From the NCBI RefSeq assembly GCF_001584325.1, contig NZ_LSAZ01000042.1, forward strand, positions 23,524 through 87,523: a stretch of 64,000 bases of DNA, read 5' to 3'. Shown here piece by piece: positions 27,739 through 39,280 of the stretch. The notes below the pieces were generated by a model. The model was not told where the DNA came from. It ran no database searches and was given only the letters and a program-made list of their open reading frames with translations. The stretch's first letter is position 1, and each line of letters begins with the position of its first letter. A program made the position numbers and the translations under genes. The DNA comes from Bacillus nakamurai (GTDB lineage: Bacteria > Bacillota > Bacilli > Bacillales > Bacillaceae).

Positions 27739-27981
27739 TACTATTTTCTCAATTTAAAATATTTAAATTTGGTTCGTTTTTCTGTCAAAAACGTGATATC
27801 CTTCTATAGTTTAAAGCATAACTAAACTAAATTTTTCATAGAGAATTTCCAGTTCATATTGCTTTTTACATATAATATTCGTTATACGAAATGTTGATAT
27901 GCGTTATCATTCGGGCGTTTCCAGACAATTTCGAGAATTCCTGAACCATGAGTGAACTGGAAAAAACCTTGAATTCTTCTG

Positions 27982-28010
27982 ATGACATTTGGCTATAATT
28001 GATTTATAAT
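27982..28010 (+). promoter_or_regulatory. SigA-type promoter of trpS
   Basis: ATGACA (27982-27987), 17-bp spacer, TATAAT (28005-28010). It would start transcription near 28017, just upstream of the T-box leader. Confidence 0.75.
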
Positions 28011-28017
28011 GAATCAA

Positions 28018-29290
<1,273 letters not shown>

Positions 29291-29328
29291 AAGAAAAGAG
29301 GCGGGGTATCCCTGCCTCTTTTTCTTTA
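29291..29328. terminator. Bidirectional terminator between trpS and yjbA
   Basis: Hairpin AAAGAGGCGGGG/CCCTGCCTCTTT (loop TAT) with A-rich and T-rich flanks between convergent genes; its right edge touches the yjbA stop codon. Confidence 0.85.
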
Positions 29329-30078
29329 ATTCACTTTTGATTCTTGTTCCATTTCCCAAAGCTTCTCGAAAAACGGCTGCCCTTTTATCAAGTTTTCACA
29401 GAAAGCGAGATGCTTGTCTGACCAGCCTTCAATCGTTTCATTATAAAGCATGTCCCAAATCTCCTCAAAACTCATCCGTTTGATCTGCTCGTACATATGC
29501 GGATTCCATTCCGTATACCAATACACAATTTCCGCACGGTTTTTCAGCCCTTTCAGCTGATCAAGCGCCATAAACATCAGCTGCTTGATCTGCCGCTCTT
29601 TTCTCGTCAGCCCTCTGACGTGCTCCGGCGCCAATGATAAAATGTGGTATTCCTTTGAAGACTCCAATTGCTTCGGCTCAAATTGATAGGCTTCAGGCTC
29701 TACATCCTTTACCATTTCATAGACAAGCTGCTCCTGTCTCGGAATCAGGCGGCTCTTTCGGACCGGAATGGTGTAGCCGATCGTATCCACGGCAATGATG
29801 CTGATTCCGTCTGTCACGACAAAACAATATTCAAGCTTCGTACGCTCATGGTTTTTTCTCACGTATGACTTTTGGTGAACTTCATCAAGCAGCTCTTTCG
29901 GAAGCTCCGATAAATCGTTTTCTATGTAATGAAATAACACCGACGGCACTCTGAGCAATGGCGTCTGATCCAAAAGCTCTACCGTATCTTCCTTGCGCCA
30001 TTCGTGAAAATGGCATACATTATAGCCATTCTCTTCCCCTTCAAACCAATTCACCCACACATCATGAAGAAATAACAT
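29326..30078 (-). CDS. yjbA: UPF0736 family protein YjbA
   Basis: A 250-residue soluble protein of unknown function, conserved in bacilli. It starts [20 protein letters not shown]. No known catalytic motif, signal peptide or membrane helix is visible; the protein is rich in Trp, Glu and Lys, and the middle ([12 protein letters not shown]) and C-terminal parts look helical. It is flanked by the trpS terminator and the app operon terminator, so it is probably a single-gene unit. Start ATG at 30076-30078 preceded by GAGGGG. Confidence 0.85.
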   Translation of the reverse strand: MLFLHDVWVNWFEGEENGYNVCHFHEWRKEDTVELLDQTPLLRVPSVLFHYIENDLSELPKELLDEVHQKSYVRKNHERTKLEYCFVVTDGISIIAVDTIGYTIPVRKSRLIPRQEQLVYEMVKDVEPEAYQFEPKQLESSKEYHILSLAPEHVRGLTRKERQIKQLMFMALDQLKGLKNRAEIVYWYTEWNPHMYEQIKRMSFEEIWDMLYNETIEGWSDKHLAFCENLIKGQPFFEKLWEMEQESKVN

Positions 30079-30216
30079 ATTCGACCCCTCACTTTATAAA
30101 AACTGTTGTCCACAGTATAGGCAAGGGGGAGATAAATTATTCCATTTCGATATGAGAATTCCGTTTTTGGGCGGAGAGACGTTCCGTCAATGGCGAGCAT
30201 TCTGATTATAGCGTAA

Positions 30217-30246
30217 TAAAAAATCTCCCGTATGAACTCGGGAGAT
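30217..30246 (-). terminator. app operon terminator
   Basis: Stem ATCTCCCG/CGGGAGAT followed by TTTTTTA on the minus strand. The stem begins at the appC stop codon itself. Confidence 0.87.
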
Positions 30247-31160
30247 CATTTCACATTCTTAGGATCAAGCGCGTCACGCAGCCCGTCACCGACAAAGTTG
30301 AAGCATAGAACGGTAAGAAGAATGAACAGCCCGGGAAATAACGGATACCACCATGCCTGTATCATAATCGTAAAGTTTTGCGCATCTTGAAGCATATTTC
30401 CCCAGCTTGCAATGGGCGGCTGTATCCCGAATCCGAGATAGCTCAGCGCCGATTCAGCCAGAATAACCGAGCCGACTTTTAAAGTTGCTGACACAATGAT
30501 CGGTCCGAGCGCATTGGGAAGGATATGAGAAAAAATGATCTTATGTGTTTTTGTCCCGATTGTTTTGGCAGCCAGGACATATTCTCTTGAGCGCAATGAT
30601 AAAAATTCTCCCCTGACTAAACGCGCAGTGGTTGTCCACCCCGTCAGACAGAAGATTAAAATCAATTTGTCCACACCCGGTTTAAAGATAGTAACAAGCG
30701 TAATCAATAAGAAAATATCAGGTATTGAGAGTACGATATCCACTAGACGCATGATAACAGCATCCACAATGCCTTTAAAATAGCCTGATAACGCGCCTAA
30801 GATGGTTCCGATAAAAATGGAGCCGACCACAGACGCAAAACCGACTAATAAAGAGATACGCGCGCCATATAAAATCCTGCTGAAAATATCACGCCCGAAT
30901 TTATCCGTTCCCATCAAATGCTCAAGCCCCGGTGCTTTAAATTTATCAAGCAAACTTTGCTGCTCTTGTGAATAAGGAGCAATCACCGGCGCCAATATCG
31001 CCGATAGAATAATCACAAACAGAATAACGGCGCCTGCAACAGCCAACTTATTTTTCGAAAACTTTTCCCAGAAGATTTTTGTCATGGTTTCCGGTTTTGC
31101 GGAAATATTTTCTTTCAATCCTATCTCCGGCGCAGGAGATGTGTTCAATTCGGCCATCAT
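30246..31160 (-). CDS. appC: Oligopeptide ABC transporter permease AppC
   Basis: Permease (304 aa) of the second oligopeptide importer. An N-terminal soluble stretch is followed by a first helix ([19 protein letters not shown]) and a BPD_transp_1 domain with the EAA loop [20 protein letters not shown]; the end reads [16 protein letters not shown], paralogous to OppC. Two ATGs are adjacent at 31155-31160 after GGGGGGAAGG; either gives essentially the same protein. It follows appB by 12 bp. Confidence 0.94.
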   Translation of the reverse strand: MMAELNTSPAPEIGLKENISAKPETMTKIFWEKFSKNKLAVAGAVILFVIILSAILAPVIAPYSQEQQSLLDKFKAPGLEHLMGTDKFGRDIFSRILYGARISLLVGFASVVGSIFIGTILGALSGYFKGIVDAVIMRLVDIVLSIPDIFLLITLVTIFKPGVDKLILIFCLTGWTTTARLVRGEFLSLRSREYVLAAKTIGTKTHKIIFSHILPNALGPIIVSATLKVGSVILAESALSYLGFGIQPPIASWGNMLQDAQNFTIMIQAWWYPLFPGLFILLTVLCFNFVGDGLRDALDPKNVK

Positions 31161-31172
31161 CCTTCCCCCCTT

Positions 31173-32123
31173 TTAATATTCAATTCTCGGATCAGCTACT
31201 GCATATAAAATGTCAGCGACGAGGTTGCCGATCACCACAAGGACGGCTGAAATGACGGTCATCGCCATAATGACGGGATAATCACGCTGGAACGCGGAAT
31301 CCACAAACAGCTTTCCTAAGCCCGGCCAAGTGAATATTTGTTCTACGACAACAGACCCGCCGATAAATGAGGGAATCATTAGGCCGAAGATTGTAATAAC
31401 AGGCAATAACGCATTCCTCAAGCCGTGCTTAAATAACACACGATTTTCTTTAAAACCCTTTGCTCTTGCCGTGCGGATATAATCCTGATTTAATACGTCC
31501 AGCATATTTGATCTCGTATACCTTGTCAGACCGGCCATATCCGCCGTCGCTAATACGAATGCAGGCAAAATTAAATGATGGATCCGGTCAAAAATATTGA
31601 AATCCGTATTCAGCGTCTCGACACCGCCGGTAGGAAACCAGCCTAGATTTACGGATAGAACCATAATTAAAATCAATCCAAACCAAAAATTCGGAATGGC
31701 CAATCCTATAAACGAGGTAAATGTAATGCCATAGTCGAGTTTTGAATAGGGCCGTTTTGCGGACATGACACCAAACGGAATAGAGATGATAAGAGCCAAA
31801 ATTGTTGAAACAAGCATCAGTATGAGAGTATTAGGCATTCGGGCCATAATCAGTTCTGAGACAGGTGTTCCTTTTCTGACAATTGACGTTCCGAAATCCC
31901 CCTGCACCATATTGCCGAGCCACTTTAAATATTGAACATACTGAGGATCGTTTAATCCGTACTTTTCAATAAATTGTTCTCTGTCGGCTTGGCTGATTTT
32001 CGGGTCCATCATTAACGTCATCGGATCTCCCGGCGCAGCTTTCATGATAATAAAAGATAAAATCGTTATTCCCAATAAAATCGGAATGGACATCAATGTT
32101 CTTCTGATAATATATGCAGCCAT
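31173..32123 (-). CDS. appB: Oligopeptide ABC transporter permease AppB
   Basis: Permease (316 aa), six helices, starting MAAYIIRRTLMSIPILLGIT, the OppB/DppB N-terminus. The EAA loop is IRTARAKGFKENRVLFKHGL. Start ATG at 32121-32123 has AAGGGG; the in-frame extension to 32174 crosses the intercistronic hairpin region and is not expected to be translated. Forms the membrane channel with AppC. Confidence 0.94.
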   Translation of the reverse strand: MAAYIIRRTLMSIPILLGITILSFIIMKAAPGDPMTLMMDPKISQADREQFIEKYGLNDPQYVQYLKWLGNMVQGDFGTSIVRKGTPVSELIMARMPNTLILMLVSTILALIISIPFGVMSAKRPYSKLDYGITFTSFIGLAIPNFWFGLILIMVLSVNLGWFPTGGVETLNTDFNIFDRIHHLILPAFVLATADMAGLTRYTRSNMLDVLNQDYIRTARAKGFKENRVLFKHGLRNALLPVITIFGLMIPSFIGGSVVVEQIFTWPGLGKLFVDSAFQRDYPVIMAMTVISAVLVVIGNLVADILYAVADPRIEY

Positions 32124-32160
32124 ATTCTTGTCCCCTTTTCTATCCTTATTAAAAACAGAA

Positions 32161-32182
32161 GAGGGAGGAAACACTCTCCCTC
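32161..32182 (-). terminator. Intercistronic hairpin between appA and appB
   Basis: An inverted repeat GAGGGAG/CTCCCTC with 8-nt loop right after the appA stop, followed by CTGTTTTT on the minus strand. As in opp, it probably lowers expression of the permease/ATPase-distal genes relative to the binding protein. Confidence 0.6.
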
Positions 32183-32197
32183 CCCTCTAAGGGAAAA

Positions 32198-33826
32198 TTA
32201 TTGTGCAAGCCACCACTTTTGAATATTATACAAATTACGTTTCGGATGATATTTGTATCCCTCCAGGTTTGCCGGCATTGCCATATGGTTGTTAGGGTAA
32301 TACAAGAACGTATACGGCTGGTCTTCCGCGATTTTTTGGTAGATTTGCTCGTATTCTTTGGAATACTGCTTTCTGTCGCTGATCGATTTTGCATCCTTCA
32401 TGAGTTTATCCGCTTCAGCATTCTTATACCACACATAGTTTAAGCCCTTTTTAATCTGGCTTGAGTGGAATATGTCATATTGGTCTGGGAAAGTAGATAA
32501 GCTCCAGCCCATCACCATCGCGTCAAAATCCCAATTCGGAGGATTCATTTGTTCAACAAGGGCGCTCCATTCTACAATCTGAGTCTTCACTTCAATACCG
32601 ATTTTCTTCAGCTGTTCTTGAACGACTACAGCTATGTCTTCCCGGACTTTGTTTCCTTGGTTCGTTTTAAGCGTAAACGAGAATTTCTTTCCGTCTTTAT
32701 CTAAAATGCCGTCACCGTTCGTATCTTTCCATCCGGCTTCCGCAAGCATTTGTTTCGCTTTTTTCTCGTTATACGTGAATTTCGGAACCTCAATATCTTT
32801 AGGATAGTTCCAAGATAAAGGACTTTCCGGAATGTAGGCTACCTTACCGTCTCCATCTAATACTTGGTTGACGATTGACTCACGGTCAAGAGCGGTTGTG
32901 AGCGCCTGCCGGACTTTTTTGTCCTTAAATAATTCATTTTTCTCATTCCAGCCGATGTATACATAACTTAATGCCAGATCAGTGACTACTTTGAGGTTAT
33001 TAAATTTTTCAGCGGTTTTATAGTCAGTGGCCGGCACATTAAAGAAATTAATATCGCCAGCTTGGAGCTGAGCTACCGCGGCATTTGCATCCGGGATAAT
33101 TTTGTAGGTCACCGTATCTAAATAAGGTCTTCCTTCAAAGTAATCATTATTTGCTTCGAGTTTAATATATTGGCCCTGCTTCCATTCTTTAAACTTAAAT
33201 GGACCTGAACCGATTGGTTTTTTTCTATTAAATTCGTTTTCTTCCAAATCGGCAATCGGAACGTTGCCGAGAATATGCTTTGGCAGAATCGCTGTGCTGT
33301 CTAAAGCATTGTTGTAGAAATTACCGTCTTTATATTTCAGTTTGAACAATACTTCGTAATCGCCTTTTTTTTCTACGGATTTCAGCATTTCATAAGTGGA
33401 TCCGCGCTCCCCCTTGTAATCTTTGCTTAACGGGATGCTGTACGTAAACACAACGTCGTCGGCCGTCAGTTCTTTTCCGTCGTGAAACTTAACGCCTTTT
33501 TTAATTTTCACGTCATACGCAAGTCCGCCGTCTAATTCTTTAATGCTTTCAGCGAGCGACAATTTTACGTTCAGTTTTTCATCCGTCTTTGTCAAGAAGC
33601 TGTACAGCAAATTCTCAATATCAGTACTTGCATCATCTGTAGAATACAGCGAGTTAAAGAGTGTAGGCTCCCCGATAGAACCGACAACCAAATCCCCGCC
33701 TTTTTGCGGTTTCCCTGCCGGTTTGGATTCGGAGCTTGTGGATTTTGAGCCGGAGCAGGCTGACAGGAAGATGGCGAGCGCCATAAAAACACTTAGCATC
33801 ATCAGTGCAGATTTACGTAATTTCAT
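32198..33826 (-). CDS. appA: Oligopeptide-binding lipoprotein AppA (intact)
   Basis: SBP family 5 binding lipoprotein (542 aa). The signal peptide MKLRKSALMMLSVFMALAIF ends in the lipobox LSAC. Family motifs are FLTKTDEKLNVKLSLAESI and VKFHDGKELTADDVVFTYS. It binds larger peptides for AppBCDF. The reading frame is unbroken over the full expected length. In B. subtilis 168 appA is known to carry a frameshift that inactivates App, so this copy is probably functional. Start ATG at 33824-33826 has AAGGGGGA. Confidence 0.95.
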   Translation of the reverse strand: MKLRKSALMMLSVFMALAIFLSACSGSKSTSSESKPAGKPQKGGDLVVGSIGEPTLFNSLYSTDDASTDIENLLYSFLTKTDEKLNVKLSLAESIKELDGGLAYDVKIKKGVKFHDGKELTADDVVFTYSIPLSKDYKGERGSTYEMLKSVEKKGDYEVLFKLKYKDGNFYNNALDSTAILPKHILGNVPIADLEENEFNRKKPIGSGPFKFKEWKQGQYIKLEANNDYFEGRPYLDTVTYKIIPDANAAVAQLQAGDINFFNVPATDYKTAEKFNNLKVVTDLALSYVYIGWNEKNELFKDKKVRQALTTALDRESIVNQVLDGDGKVAYIPESPLSWNYPKDIEVPKFTYNEKKAKQMLAEAGWKDTNGDGILDKDGKKFSFTLKTNQGNKVREDIAVVVQEQLKKIGIEVKTQIVEWSALVEQMNPPNWDFDAMVMGWSLSTFPDQYDIFHSSQIKKGLNYVWYKNAEADKLMKDAKSISDRKQYSKEYEQIYQKIAEDQPYTFLYYPNNHMAMPANLEGYKYHPKRNLYNIQKWWLAQ

Positions 33827-33903
33827 ATCAATTCCCCCTTTGTGATATATATGCGGCAAGTTCGTTATGTAATCCGGCATACCCCCTCTCAAAGCTTGTC
33901 ATT

Positions 33904-34893
33904 TCAGGCATACAAATGGCAGGCGACGAAATGATCGGGAGCGGCTTCTTGAAATGCCGGTATTTGTTCTTTGCAAATCGGTTTGGCCATCGGGCATCTT
34001 GTGTGGAACACACAGCCTTCCGGCGGGTTTGCCGGGCTTGGCAGTTCTCCTTTCAGGATGATTCGTTCCCGCTTGACGGCTCCTTTTTTTCTCGTAACCG
34101 GTACTGAGGAAAGGAGCGCTTGCGTATAAGGATGAAGCGGATTGTCATAGAGCTCGTGCTTATCAGTCAGCTCCATCATTTTTCCGAGATACATAACGCC
34201 GACTCTGTCGCTGATATGGCGGACAACGCTTAAATCGTGAGAGATAAAGAGATATGTCAGATTAAATTCTTCCTGCAGTTCTTCCATTAAATTAATGACT
34301 TGGGCTTGGATGGAGACATCAAGTGCGGAAACGGGCTCATCCGCAATGATCAGCTCCGGATTTAGTGTAAGCGCTCTTGCGATGCCGATCCGCTGGCGCT
34401 GCCCTCCGGAAAACTCGTGCGGATAGCGGCCCGCAAAGCTCGGATGAAGCCCGACTTTTGCAAGGAGCTCTTCCACTCTTTCGTTTCGTTCGCGCAGGCT
34501 GTACATATGGTGAGTATGAAACGGTTCTTTAATAATGGAACGCAATGTTTTTCTCGGATTGAGTGATGCGAAGGGATCTTGGAATACCATCTGAATGTTT
34601 TTGCGGACGCTTTTTCTCAGTTTTTCTTCAGACATGTTGGAAATATCTTGGCCTTTAAAAAGAATCTGGCCGTCTGTGGGCTTGTATAAGCGGATCATCG
34701 TTCTGCCTGCGGTTGACTTGCCGCAGCCTGATTCTCCGACGATCCCGAGCGTTTCACCGCGCTTCAGTGAAAAAGAAACGCCGTCGACAGCCTTTATGTC
34801 TCCGACTTTTCTTTGAAAAAAACCGGAGCGGATCGGAAAATATTTTTTTACATCTTTCAGCTCTAAAATGGTTTCTTGGTTTGCAGCTGTCAT
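33904..34893 (-). CDS. appF: Oligopeptide ABC transporter ATP-binding protein AppF
   Basis: ATPase (329 aa) with Walker [13 protein letters not shown], signature [16 protein letters not shown] and Walker [14 protein letters not shown]. The C-terminal tail has the Cys pattern [15 protein letters not shown]....C, the four-cysteine motif found in Dpp/App-type ATPases that can hold an iron-sulfur cluster. OppF in the same window lacks it. It overlaps the appD stop by 4 bp and is followed by appA. Confidence 0.95.
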   Translation of the reverse strand: MTAANQETILELKDVKKYFPIRSGFFQRKVGDIKAVDGVSFSLKRGETLGIVGESGCGKSTAGRTMIRLYKPTDGQILFKGQDISNMSEEKLRKSVRKNIQMVFQDPFASLNPRKTLRSIIKEPFHTHHMYSLRERNERVEELLAKVGLHPSFAGRYPHEFSGGQRQRIGIARALTLNPELIIADEPVSALDVSIQAQVINLMEELQEEFNLTYLFISHDLSVVRHISDRVGVMYLGKMMELTDKHELYDNPLHPYTQALLSSVPVTRKKGAVKRERIILKGELPSPANPPEGCVFHTRCPMAKPICKEQIPAFQEAAPDHFVACHLYA

Positions 34894-35876
34894 TTTGAAT
34901 CGGCACCCTCTTCCTCATATAAAAAACACCTTACAGAACGGCCGTTTTGATGTGTCATGAGCGAAGGCTGCCCCGTCCGGCATTTATCCATCGCTTTTGA
35001 ACATCTCGGAGCAAAGCGGCATCCTTCCGGCAAATTGTCCGGTGTCGGCACGCTTCCTTTGATCGCATTTAATGTATCAATCTCTCCGTCTATTACAGGA
35101 ATGGAAGTTAACAGCCCTTCCGTATACGGATGCAGCGGTTCTAAAAATAATTCATCGACGGCAGCGCTTTCTACGACTTGTCCGCAGTACATGACGATCA
35201 CCCTGTCGGCCGCTTCTGAAACGACGCCTAAATCATGGGTGATAAGCAAAATCGAGGTATCGAATTTTTTGCAGAGGTCTTTCATCAGCTCCAGCACCTG
35301 AGCTTGTATCGTCACATCAAGCGCCGTCGTCGGCTCGTCGGCAATCAGGAGCTTCGGGTTGCAGCTGAGCGCGATGGCGATCATGACCCTCTGTCTCATT
35401 CCTCCTGATAAGCGGTGCGGATATTCTTTTAACATTTGTTCTGCTCTGGAGAATCCGACCAATTTCAGAAGCTCCACTGCCTTTTTAATGGCTTCTTTTT
35501 TGCTCATTTTTTTATGGTATTCAAGCACTTCTGTAATTTGTTCACCGATGGTCAGCACCGGATTTAGGGAAGTCATGGGTTCCTGAAAAATCATAGAGAC
35601 GTCGTTACCGCGGATTTTGCAATATTCGTTTTCGGTAAAAGAGGCCAGGTCCTTGCCTTCAAGCTTTATCGAGCCGTCCATTATTTTTCCGCCCGAGCTT
35701 TGGACAAGTCCCATAATAGAAAGCGAGGTGATGCTTTTGCCCGAGCCGGATTCTCCTACAAGCGCAACGGTTTCACCTTTATTAATGTGAAAATCAACTC
35801 CGTCAACTGCGGGAATCGGCTGCTTCTTTCTGAAAAAATAGGTCTTTAAATTATTCACTTCTAATAGTGTGCTCAT
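34890..35876 (-). CDS. appD: Oligopeptide ABC transporter ATP-binding protein AppD
   Basis: ATPase (328 aa) and first gene of appDFABC. Walker A GESGSGKSITSL, signature RLSGGMRQRVMIAIAL, Walker B LLIADEPTTALD, and the C-terminal four-Cys motif GCRFAPRCSKAMDKC...C are visible. Start ATG at 35874-35876 with AAGGGGAG; a longer in-frame start at 35894 overlaps that site. App is a second peptide importer that can replace Opp for sporulation in B. subtilis when functional. Confidence 0.95.
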   Translation of the reverse strand: MSTLLEVNNLKTYFFRKKQPIPAVDGVDFHINKGETVALVGESGSGKSITSLSIMGLVQSSGGKIMDGSIKLEGKDLASFTENEYCKIRGNDVSMIFQEPMTSLNPVLTIGEQITEVLEYHKKMSKKEAIKKAVELLKLVGFSRAEQMLKEYPHRLSGGMRQRVMIAIALSCNPKLLIADEPTTALDVTIQAQVLELMKDLCKKFDTSILLITHDLGVVSEAADRVIVMYCGQVVESAAVDELFLEPLHPYTEGLLTSIPVIDGEIDTLNAIKGSVPTPDNLPEGCRFAPRCSKAMDKCRTGQPSLMTHQNGRSVRCFLYEEEGADSK

Positions 35877-35966
35877 GATACTCCCCTTTCTCATTCCGCT
35901 GCATCAGAGGAAAACATACGTTTCGCTATCACAAAATATAGAATAGTCGAAAAATTTTATAGTTGT

Positions 35967-35995
35967 ATATTATTACATCATTATTACAAAAGCAA
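35967..35995 (-). promoter_or_regulatory. SigA-type promoter of the app operon
   Basis: On the minus strand TTGCTT (35990-35995) and TAATAT (35967-35972) are 17 bp apart, about 90 bp before appD. The surrounding 170 bp are AT-rich and otherwise empty. Confidence 0.65.
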
Positions 35996-36049
35996 GAATT
36001 TTTTAGGATAAATGTAATATATTTAAATATTTTCCATTCTTTCAACCTT

Positions 36050-36835
36050 TTAAAGCGTTGCTTCCAGAAAGGTTTTCGAAGGGATGGACAGCGCTTCTTC
36101 CACTGTTTTTTTATTCACTGTTAAATATTTTTTTACTATATCGAATCCGACGGCATAGCCAAGCATTGAGGGAACGTATCCTTTGCCGTATAACAGCTGT
36201 GAAAACATTCTGCTGTCCCTTTTTAATCCGAGATTTGGCTTGATTCTTTTTTCAAACAGAATCTGGAGCTGCTCAGGCGTATAGTAGGACGTCCATTCCC
36301 CCGTAAGGCTTGAGCCGAATCGCTCATAAACAGCATATTCTGCCAGCCCCTCCATCATGATTGTATCAAGTAATGTGTCATCTTTTTCATCCTTTGTCAC
36401 ATGTTCTAACCGGCAGACGTGATTATATTCATGTGTCATAATGGCGGAGACAGCCGAATTAGAACTATCTGACGATAAGAAGAGGAACATTTTATCCCGG
36501 AAAGCAAGGCCGGATTTTGATCCGAACTCCATGCGGATTCTCCGATTTCGTTCATCGACTGGCAAAACAATGATCGGTACGTCAGGCCCGCTCCACTTCT
36601 CCTTTAAATAGCTCTCTTCCTTTTGGATATGGCTGAAGCATCCTTTTTCTTTCAGCTGATTGATTGTAAATAAACCGTCTTTCATATTGCGGAACATTCC
36701 GTGGTTTTGGAGAGTCCCGAGTATCGGCCTCCACTCTTTCTTTTTTGCTCCTGAAAAAAGAGGTAAAATGTGTTCGGCTAAATCATCTATGGATGCTGCT
36801 TTTTTCATCCATTGGTATGTCAGTTTGACGCTCAT
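36050..36835 (-). CDS. yjaZ: YjaZ, DUF2268 putative zinc protease
   Basis: A 261-residue soluble protein. The region AIMTHEYNHVCRLEH has an HEYNH zinc-binding pair, and MMEGLAEYAVYERFG about 30 residues later could give the third ligand (Glu), the gluzincin-like layout of DUF2268 proteins. Substrate unknown; no signal peptide. Start ATG at 36833-36835 has AGGAGG 9 bp upstream; the in-frame start at 36871 lies in the fabF terminator zone. It follows fabF and could receive read-through from it. Confidence 0.85.
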   Translation of the reverse strand: MSVKLTYQWMKKAASIDDLAEHILPLFSGAKKKEWRPILGTLQNHGMFRNMKDGLFTINQLKEKGCFSHIQKEESYLKEKWSGPDVPIIVLPVDERNRRIRMEFGSKSGLAFRDKMFLFLSSDSSNSAVSAIMTHEYNHVCRLEHVTKDEKDDTLLDTIMMEGLAEYAVYERFGSSLTGEWTSYYTPEQLQILFEKRIKPNLGLKRDSRMFSQLLYGKGYVPSMLGYAVGFDIVKKYLTVNKKTVEEALSIPSKTFLEATL

Positions 36836-36869
36836 GCTGGTTCGCCTCCTCTTTTTATGATATGCAGAC

Positions 36870-36904
36870 AAAAAAAACCGGCCACCCTTTTGGGCAGCCG
36901 GTCA
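36870..36904 (-). terminator. fabHA-fabF terminator
   Basis: Stem ACCGGCTGCCC/GGGTGGCCGGT with an AAAA loop and eight T on the minus strand, about 10 bp after the fabF stop. Confidence 0.88.
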
Positions 36905-36913
36905 ATGTTTGTG

Positions 36914-38152
36914 TTATTGATATTTTTTGAAGATCAAAGTGGCATTATGTCCGCCGAATCCGAGCGAGTTGCTGAGGACGACGTTTACATCCTGCTCACG
37001 CGCTTTATCCGGTACGTAATCTAAATCACAATCTTCATCAGGCGTTTCAATATTGATCGTCGGCGGAATGATTCCGTCTTTAATCGCCATAACGGAGAAA
37101 ATCGCTTCAATACCGCCGGCAGCTCCCAACAGGTGGCCGGTCATTGATTTTGTCGAGCTGACCGCAAGCTTGTACGCATGATCGCCGAAAACGGTTTTAA
37201 TGGCCATTGTTTCGTATTTATCATTGTAGTACGTGCTTGTGCCGTGAGCGTTGATGTAATCAATATCTTCCGGCTTGATGCCGGCATCCTTGATCGCTTC
37301 TTGCATCGCTCTCGCTCCGCCTTCACCGTCTTGGGCAGGCGCGGTAATGTGATAAGCATCACCCGTTGAACCGTAGCCGACAATTTCCCCGTAAATTTTC
37401 GCACCGCGGGCAAGCGCATGCTCAAGTTCTTCAAGCACAACGATTCCCGCGCCTTCTCCCATGACAAAACCGTCACGGTTTTTATCAAACGGGCGGCTTG
37501 CCGTTTTCGGGTCAGGATTTGTAGAAAGCGCTTTGTTGGCGCTGAAGCCCGCAAATGACATTCTTGTCAGCGGCGCTTCCGTACCGCCGGTAATCATCGC
37601 ATCAGCATCACCGCGCTGGATGACTTTAAACGCGTCTCCGATAGAGTTCGTTCCCGTTGCGCATGCCGTCACCGTACAGGAATTGACTCCTTTTGCTCCG
37701 AGTGCGATCGAGATTTGGCCTGTCGCCATATCCGGAATCATCATTGGAACAAAAAACGGGCTGACCCTTCTCGGCCCTTTTGTCAAGAAGATTTCAAATT
37801 GCGATTCAAGCGTTTCAAGGCCGCCGATGCCGGAACCGACCCAAACGCCTACTCTTGGCGCAATGTCTTCCGTAATGTTCAGACCGGCATCTTCAACCGC
37901 CATTTTCGCGGCTACGACTGCATATTGTGTGAAGCGGTCCATCTTTCTCGCTTCTTTTTTATCCATATAATTTTCAATGTTGAAATCTTTCAGTTCAGCG
38001 GCTACTTTCGCCGGATATTCATCCGATTCCACACGTGTGATCGGACCGATTCCCGACACGCCGCCGATTGCGTTTTTCCAGCTTGTTTCGGCGTCGTTGC
38101 CAAGCGGAGACAGGGCTCCGAGTCCTGTAACGACTACTCTTTTTTTACTCAT
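36914..38152 (-). CDS. fabF: Beta-ketoacyl-ACP synthase II FabF
   Basis: Elongating condensing enzyme of type II fatty acid synthesis (412 aa). The Cys-His-His triad is Cys164 in [12 protein letters not shown], His303 in [11 protein letters not shown] and His340 in [13 protein letters not shown]. It extends acyl-ACP with malonyl-ACP and is the target of cerulenin and platensimycin. It lies 23 bp after fabHA and is in the FapR regulon through the operator upstream of fabHA. Confidence 0.97.
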   Translation of the reverse strand: MSKKRVVVTGLGALSPLGNDAETSWKNAIGGVSGIGPITRVESDEYPAKVAAELKDFNIENYMDKKEARKMDRFTQYAVVAAKMAVEDAGLNITEDIAPRVGVWVGSGIGGLETLESQFEIFLTKGPRRVSPFFVPMMIPDMATGQISIALGAKGVNSCTVTACATGTNSIGDAFKVIQRGDADAMITGGTEAPLTRMSFAGFSANKALSTNPDPKTASRPFDKNRDGFVMGEGAGIVVLEELEHALARGAKIYGEIVGYGSTGDAYHITAPAQDGEGGARAMQEAIKDAGIKPEDIDYINAHGTSTYYNDKYETMAIKTVFGDHAYKLAVSSTKSMTGHLLGAAGGIEAIFSVMAIKDGIIPPTINIETPDEDCDLDYVPDKAREQDVNVVLSNSLGFGGHNATLIFKKYQ

Positions 38153-38175
38153 CTAATGTGCACCTCACCTTTTTT

Positions 38176-39114
38176 CTATCGTCCCCAGCGCATTGCGATG
38201 GCGCCCCATGTTAATCCTCCGCCGAATCCAACCATGACGATGACATCTCCGTCTTTGATTTTTCCGGCTTCTAATTCCTCTACTAATGAAATCGGAATAG
38301 ATGCAGCAGAAGTGTTTCCGTATTTATGGACAGTTTTAGACATCTTTTCAACCGGAAGCTCTAAACGTTCCCGCGCCGCTTCCATAATGCGGATGTTTGC
38401 CTGATGGGGAATTAAAAAGTCTACGTCCTCCTTGGAGAGGCCGGCCTTTTCAATGACATTCACACTTGATTCACCCATTTGGCGGACGGCGAATTTGAAT
38501 ACTTCTCTTCCATGCATGATTGTATGCCCTTTTTCATCTAAGTACAAGTGCTGGCCGCCTGTTCCGTCTGCTCCGAGCTCAAATGACAGAATACCTCTGT
38601 CGTCGCTGACAGGCCCGATGACCGCTGCGCCCGCTCCGTCTCCGAACAGAACGGCCGTGTTGCGGTCTTCCCAGTCTGTAATGCTTGAGAGCTTTTCCAC
38701 ACCGACCACAAGGACATGTTTGTATGTTTGTGATTCAATAAATTGCTTGGCAGTCACAATACCGTACATAAAACCTGCGCATGCGGCGCTGATATCCATT
38801 GCGCATGCCTTTTTGGCACCCAGCTTTTCTTGTATCATACAAGAAACGGTCGGGAATGACTGATCAGGAGTAACAGTTGCAACGAGAATCATATCAAGAT
38901 CCTCAGCCGATACGCCAGCCTGGTCAAGCGCTTTTTGCGCAGCCTCAGCAGCCATGCCTGATGAATACATGTCTTCAGCAGCGATTCTTCTTTCTTCTAT
39001 ACCTGTTCTCGTCCGAATCCATTCGTCCGATGTTTCTACCATTTGTTCAAGATCATGATTTGTCAGCACTTTTTCCGGGATGTAACGGCCGACACCAAGT
39101 ATTCCAGCTTTCAT
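38176..39114 (-). CDS. fabHA: Beta-ketoacyl-ACP synthase III FabHA
   Basis: Initiating condensing enzyme (312 aa) that joins acyl-CoA primers, branched ones in bacilli, to malonyl-ACP. The catalytic Cys112 is in [12 protein letters not shown], followed by the His in [12 protein letters not shown] and Asn in [10 protein letters not shown]; the glycine-rich end [10 protein letters not shown] is typical. First gene of the fabHA-fabF operon. Start ATG at 39112-39114 with GGAGTC-type site. Repressed by FapR at the operator overlapping its promoter. Confidence 0.97.
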   Translation of the reverse strand: MKAGILGVGRYIPEKVLTNHDLEQMVETSDEWIRTRTGIEERRIAAEDMYSSGMAAEAAQKALDQAGVSAEDLDMILVATVTPDQSFPTVSCMIQEKLGAKKACAMDISAACAGFMYGIVTAKQFIESQTYKHVLVVGVEKLSSITDWEDRNTAVLFGDGAGAAVIGPVSDDRGILSFELGADGTGGQHLYLDEKGHTIMHGREVFKFAVRQMGESSVNVIEKAGLSKEDVDFLIPHQANIRIMEAARERLELPVEKMSKTVHKYGNTSAASIPISLVEELEAGKIKDGDVIVMVGFGGGLTWGAIAMRWGR

Positions 39115-39166
39115 AGGGAAGACTCCTTTATATAGTGAATTTAAAAATCAATTATTAAGATCAATT

Positions 39167-39185
39167 ATTAGTATCAGGTACTAAT
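39167..39185 (-). promoter_or_regulatory. FapR operator
   Basis: ATTAGTATCAGGTACTAAT is a near-perfect palindrome matching the FapR consensus (TTAGTACC..GGTACTAA). It begins within the -10 box of the fabHA promoter, so FapR bound here would block RNA polymerase, and malonyl-CoA would relieve it. Confidence 0.93.
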
Positions 39186-39212
39186 TCTACCCTATTTTTT
39201 TTCTGTTGGCAA
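39184..39212 (-). promoter_or_regulatory. SigA-type promoter of fabHA-fabF
   Basis: On the minus strand TTGCCA (39207-39212) and TAGAAT (39184-39189) are 17 bp apart, with the FapR operator immediately downstream and overlapping the last bases of the -10. Confidence 0.82.
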
Positions 39213-39280
39213 TATATTCGTCTAAACTATTGGCGCTTCTCACTCATAGAATATATCAAAGACGAAAGGGGGTCTTGACT

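Noticed and set aside
27739..27981. AT-rich gap between the opp and trpS promoters examined for a gene or small RNA
   Set aside because: No open frame with a ribosome binding site, and no promoter plus terminator pair; short inverted stretches such as TATATTCG are too weak.
32198..33826. Checked appA for the frameshift known in strain 168
   Set aside because: The frame is open across the whole gene with normal SBP motifs.
37715..38404. A 229-codon open frame across fabF and fabHA on the plus strand
   Set aside because: It is antisense to two essential, motif-complete genes and has no ribosome binding site.
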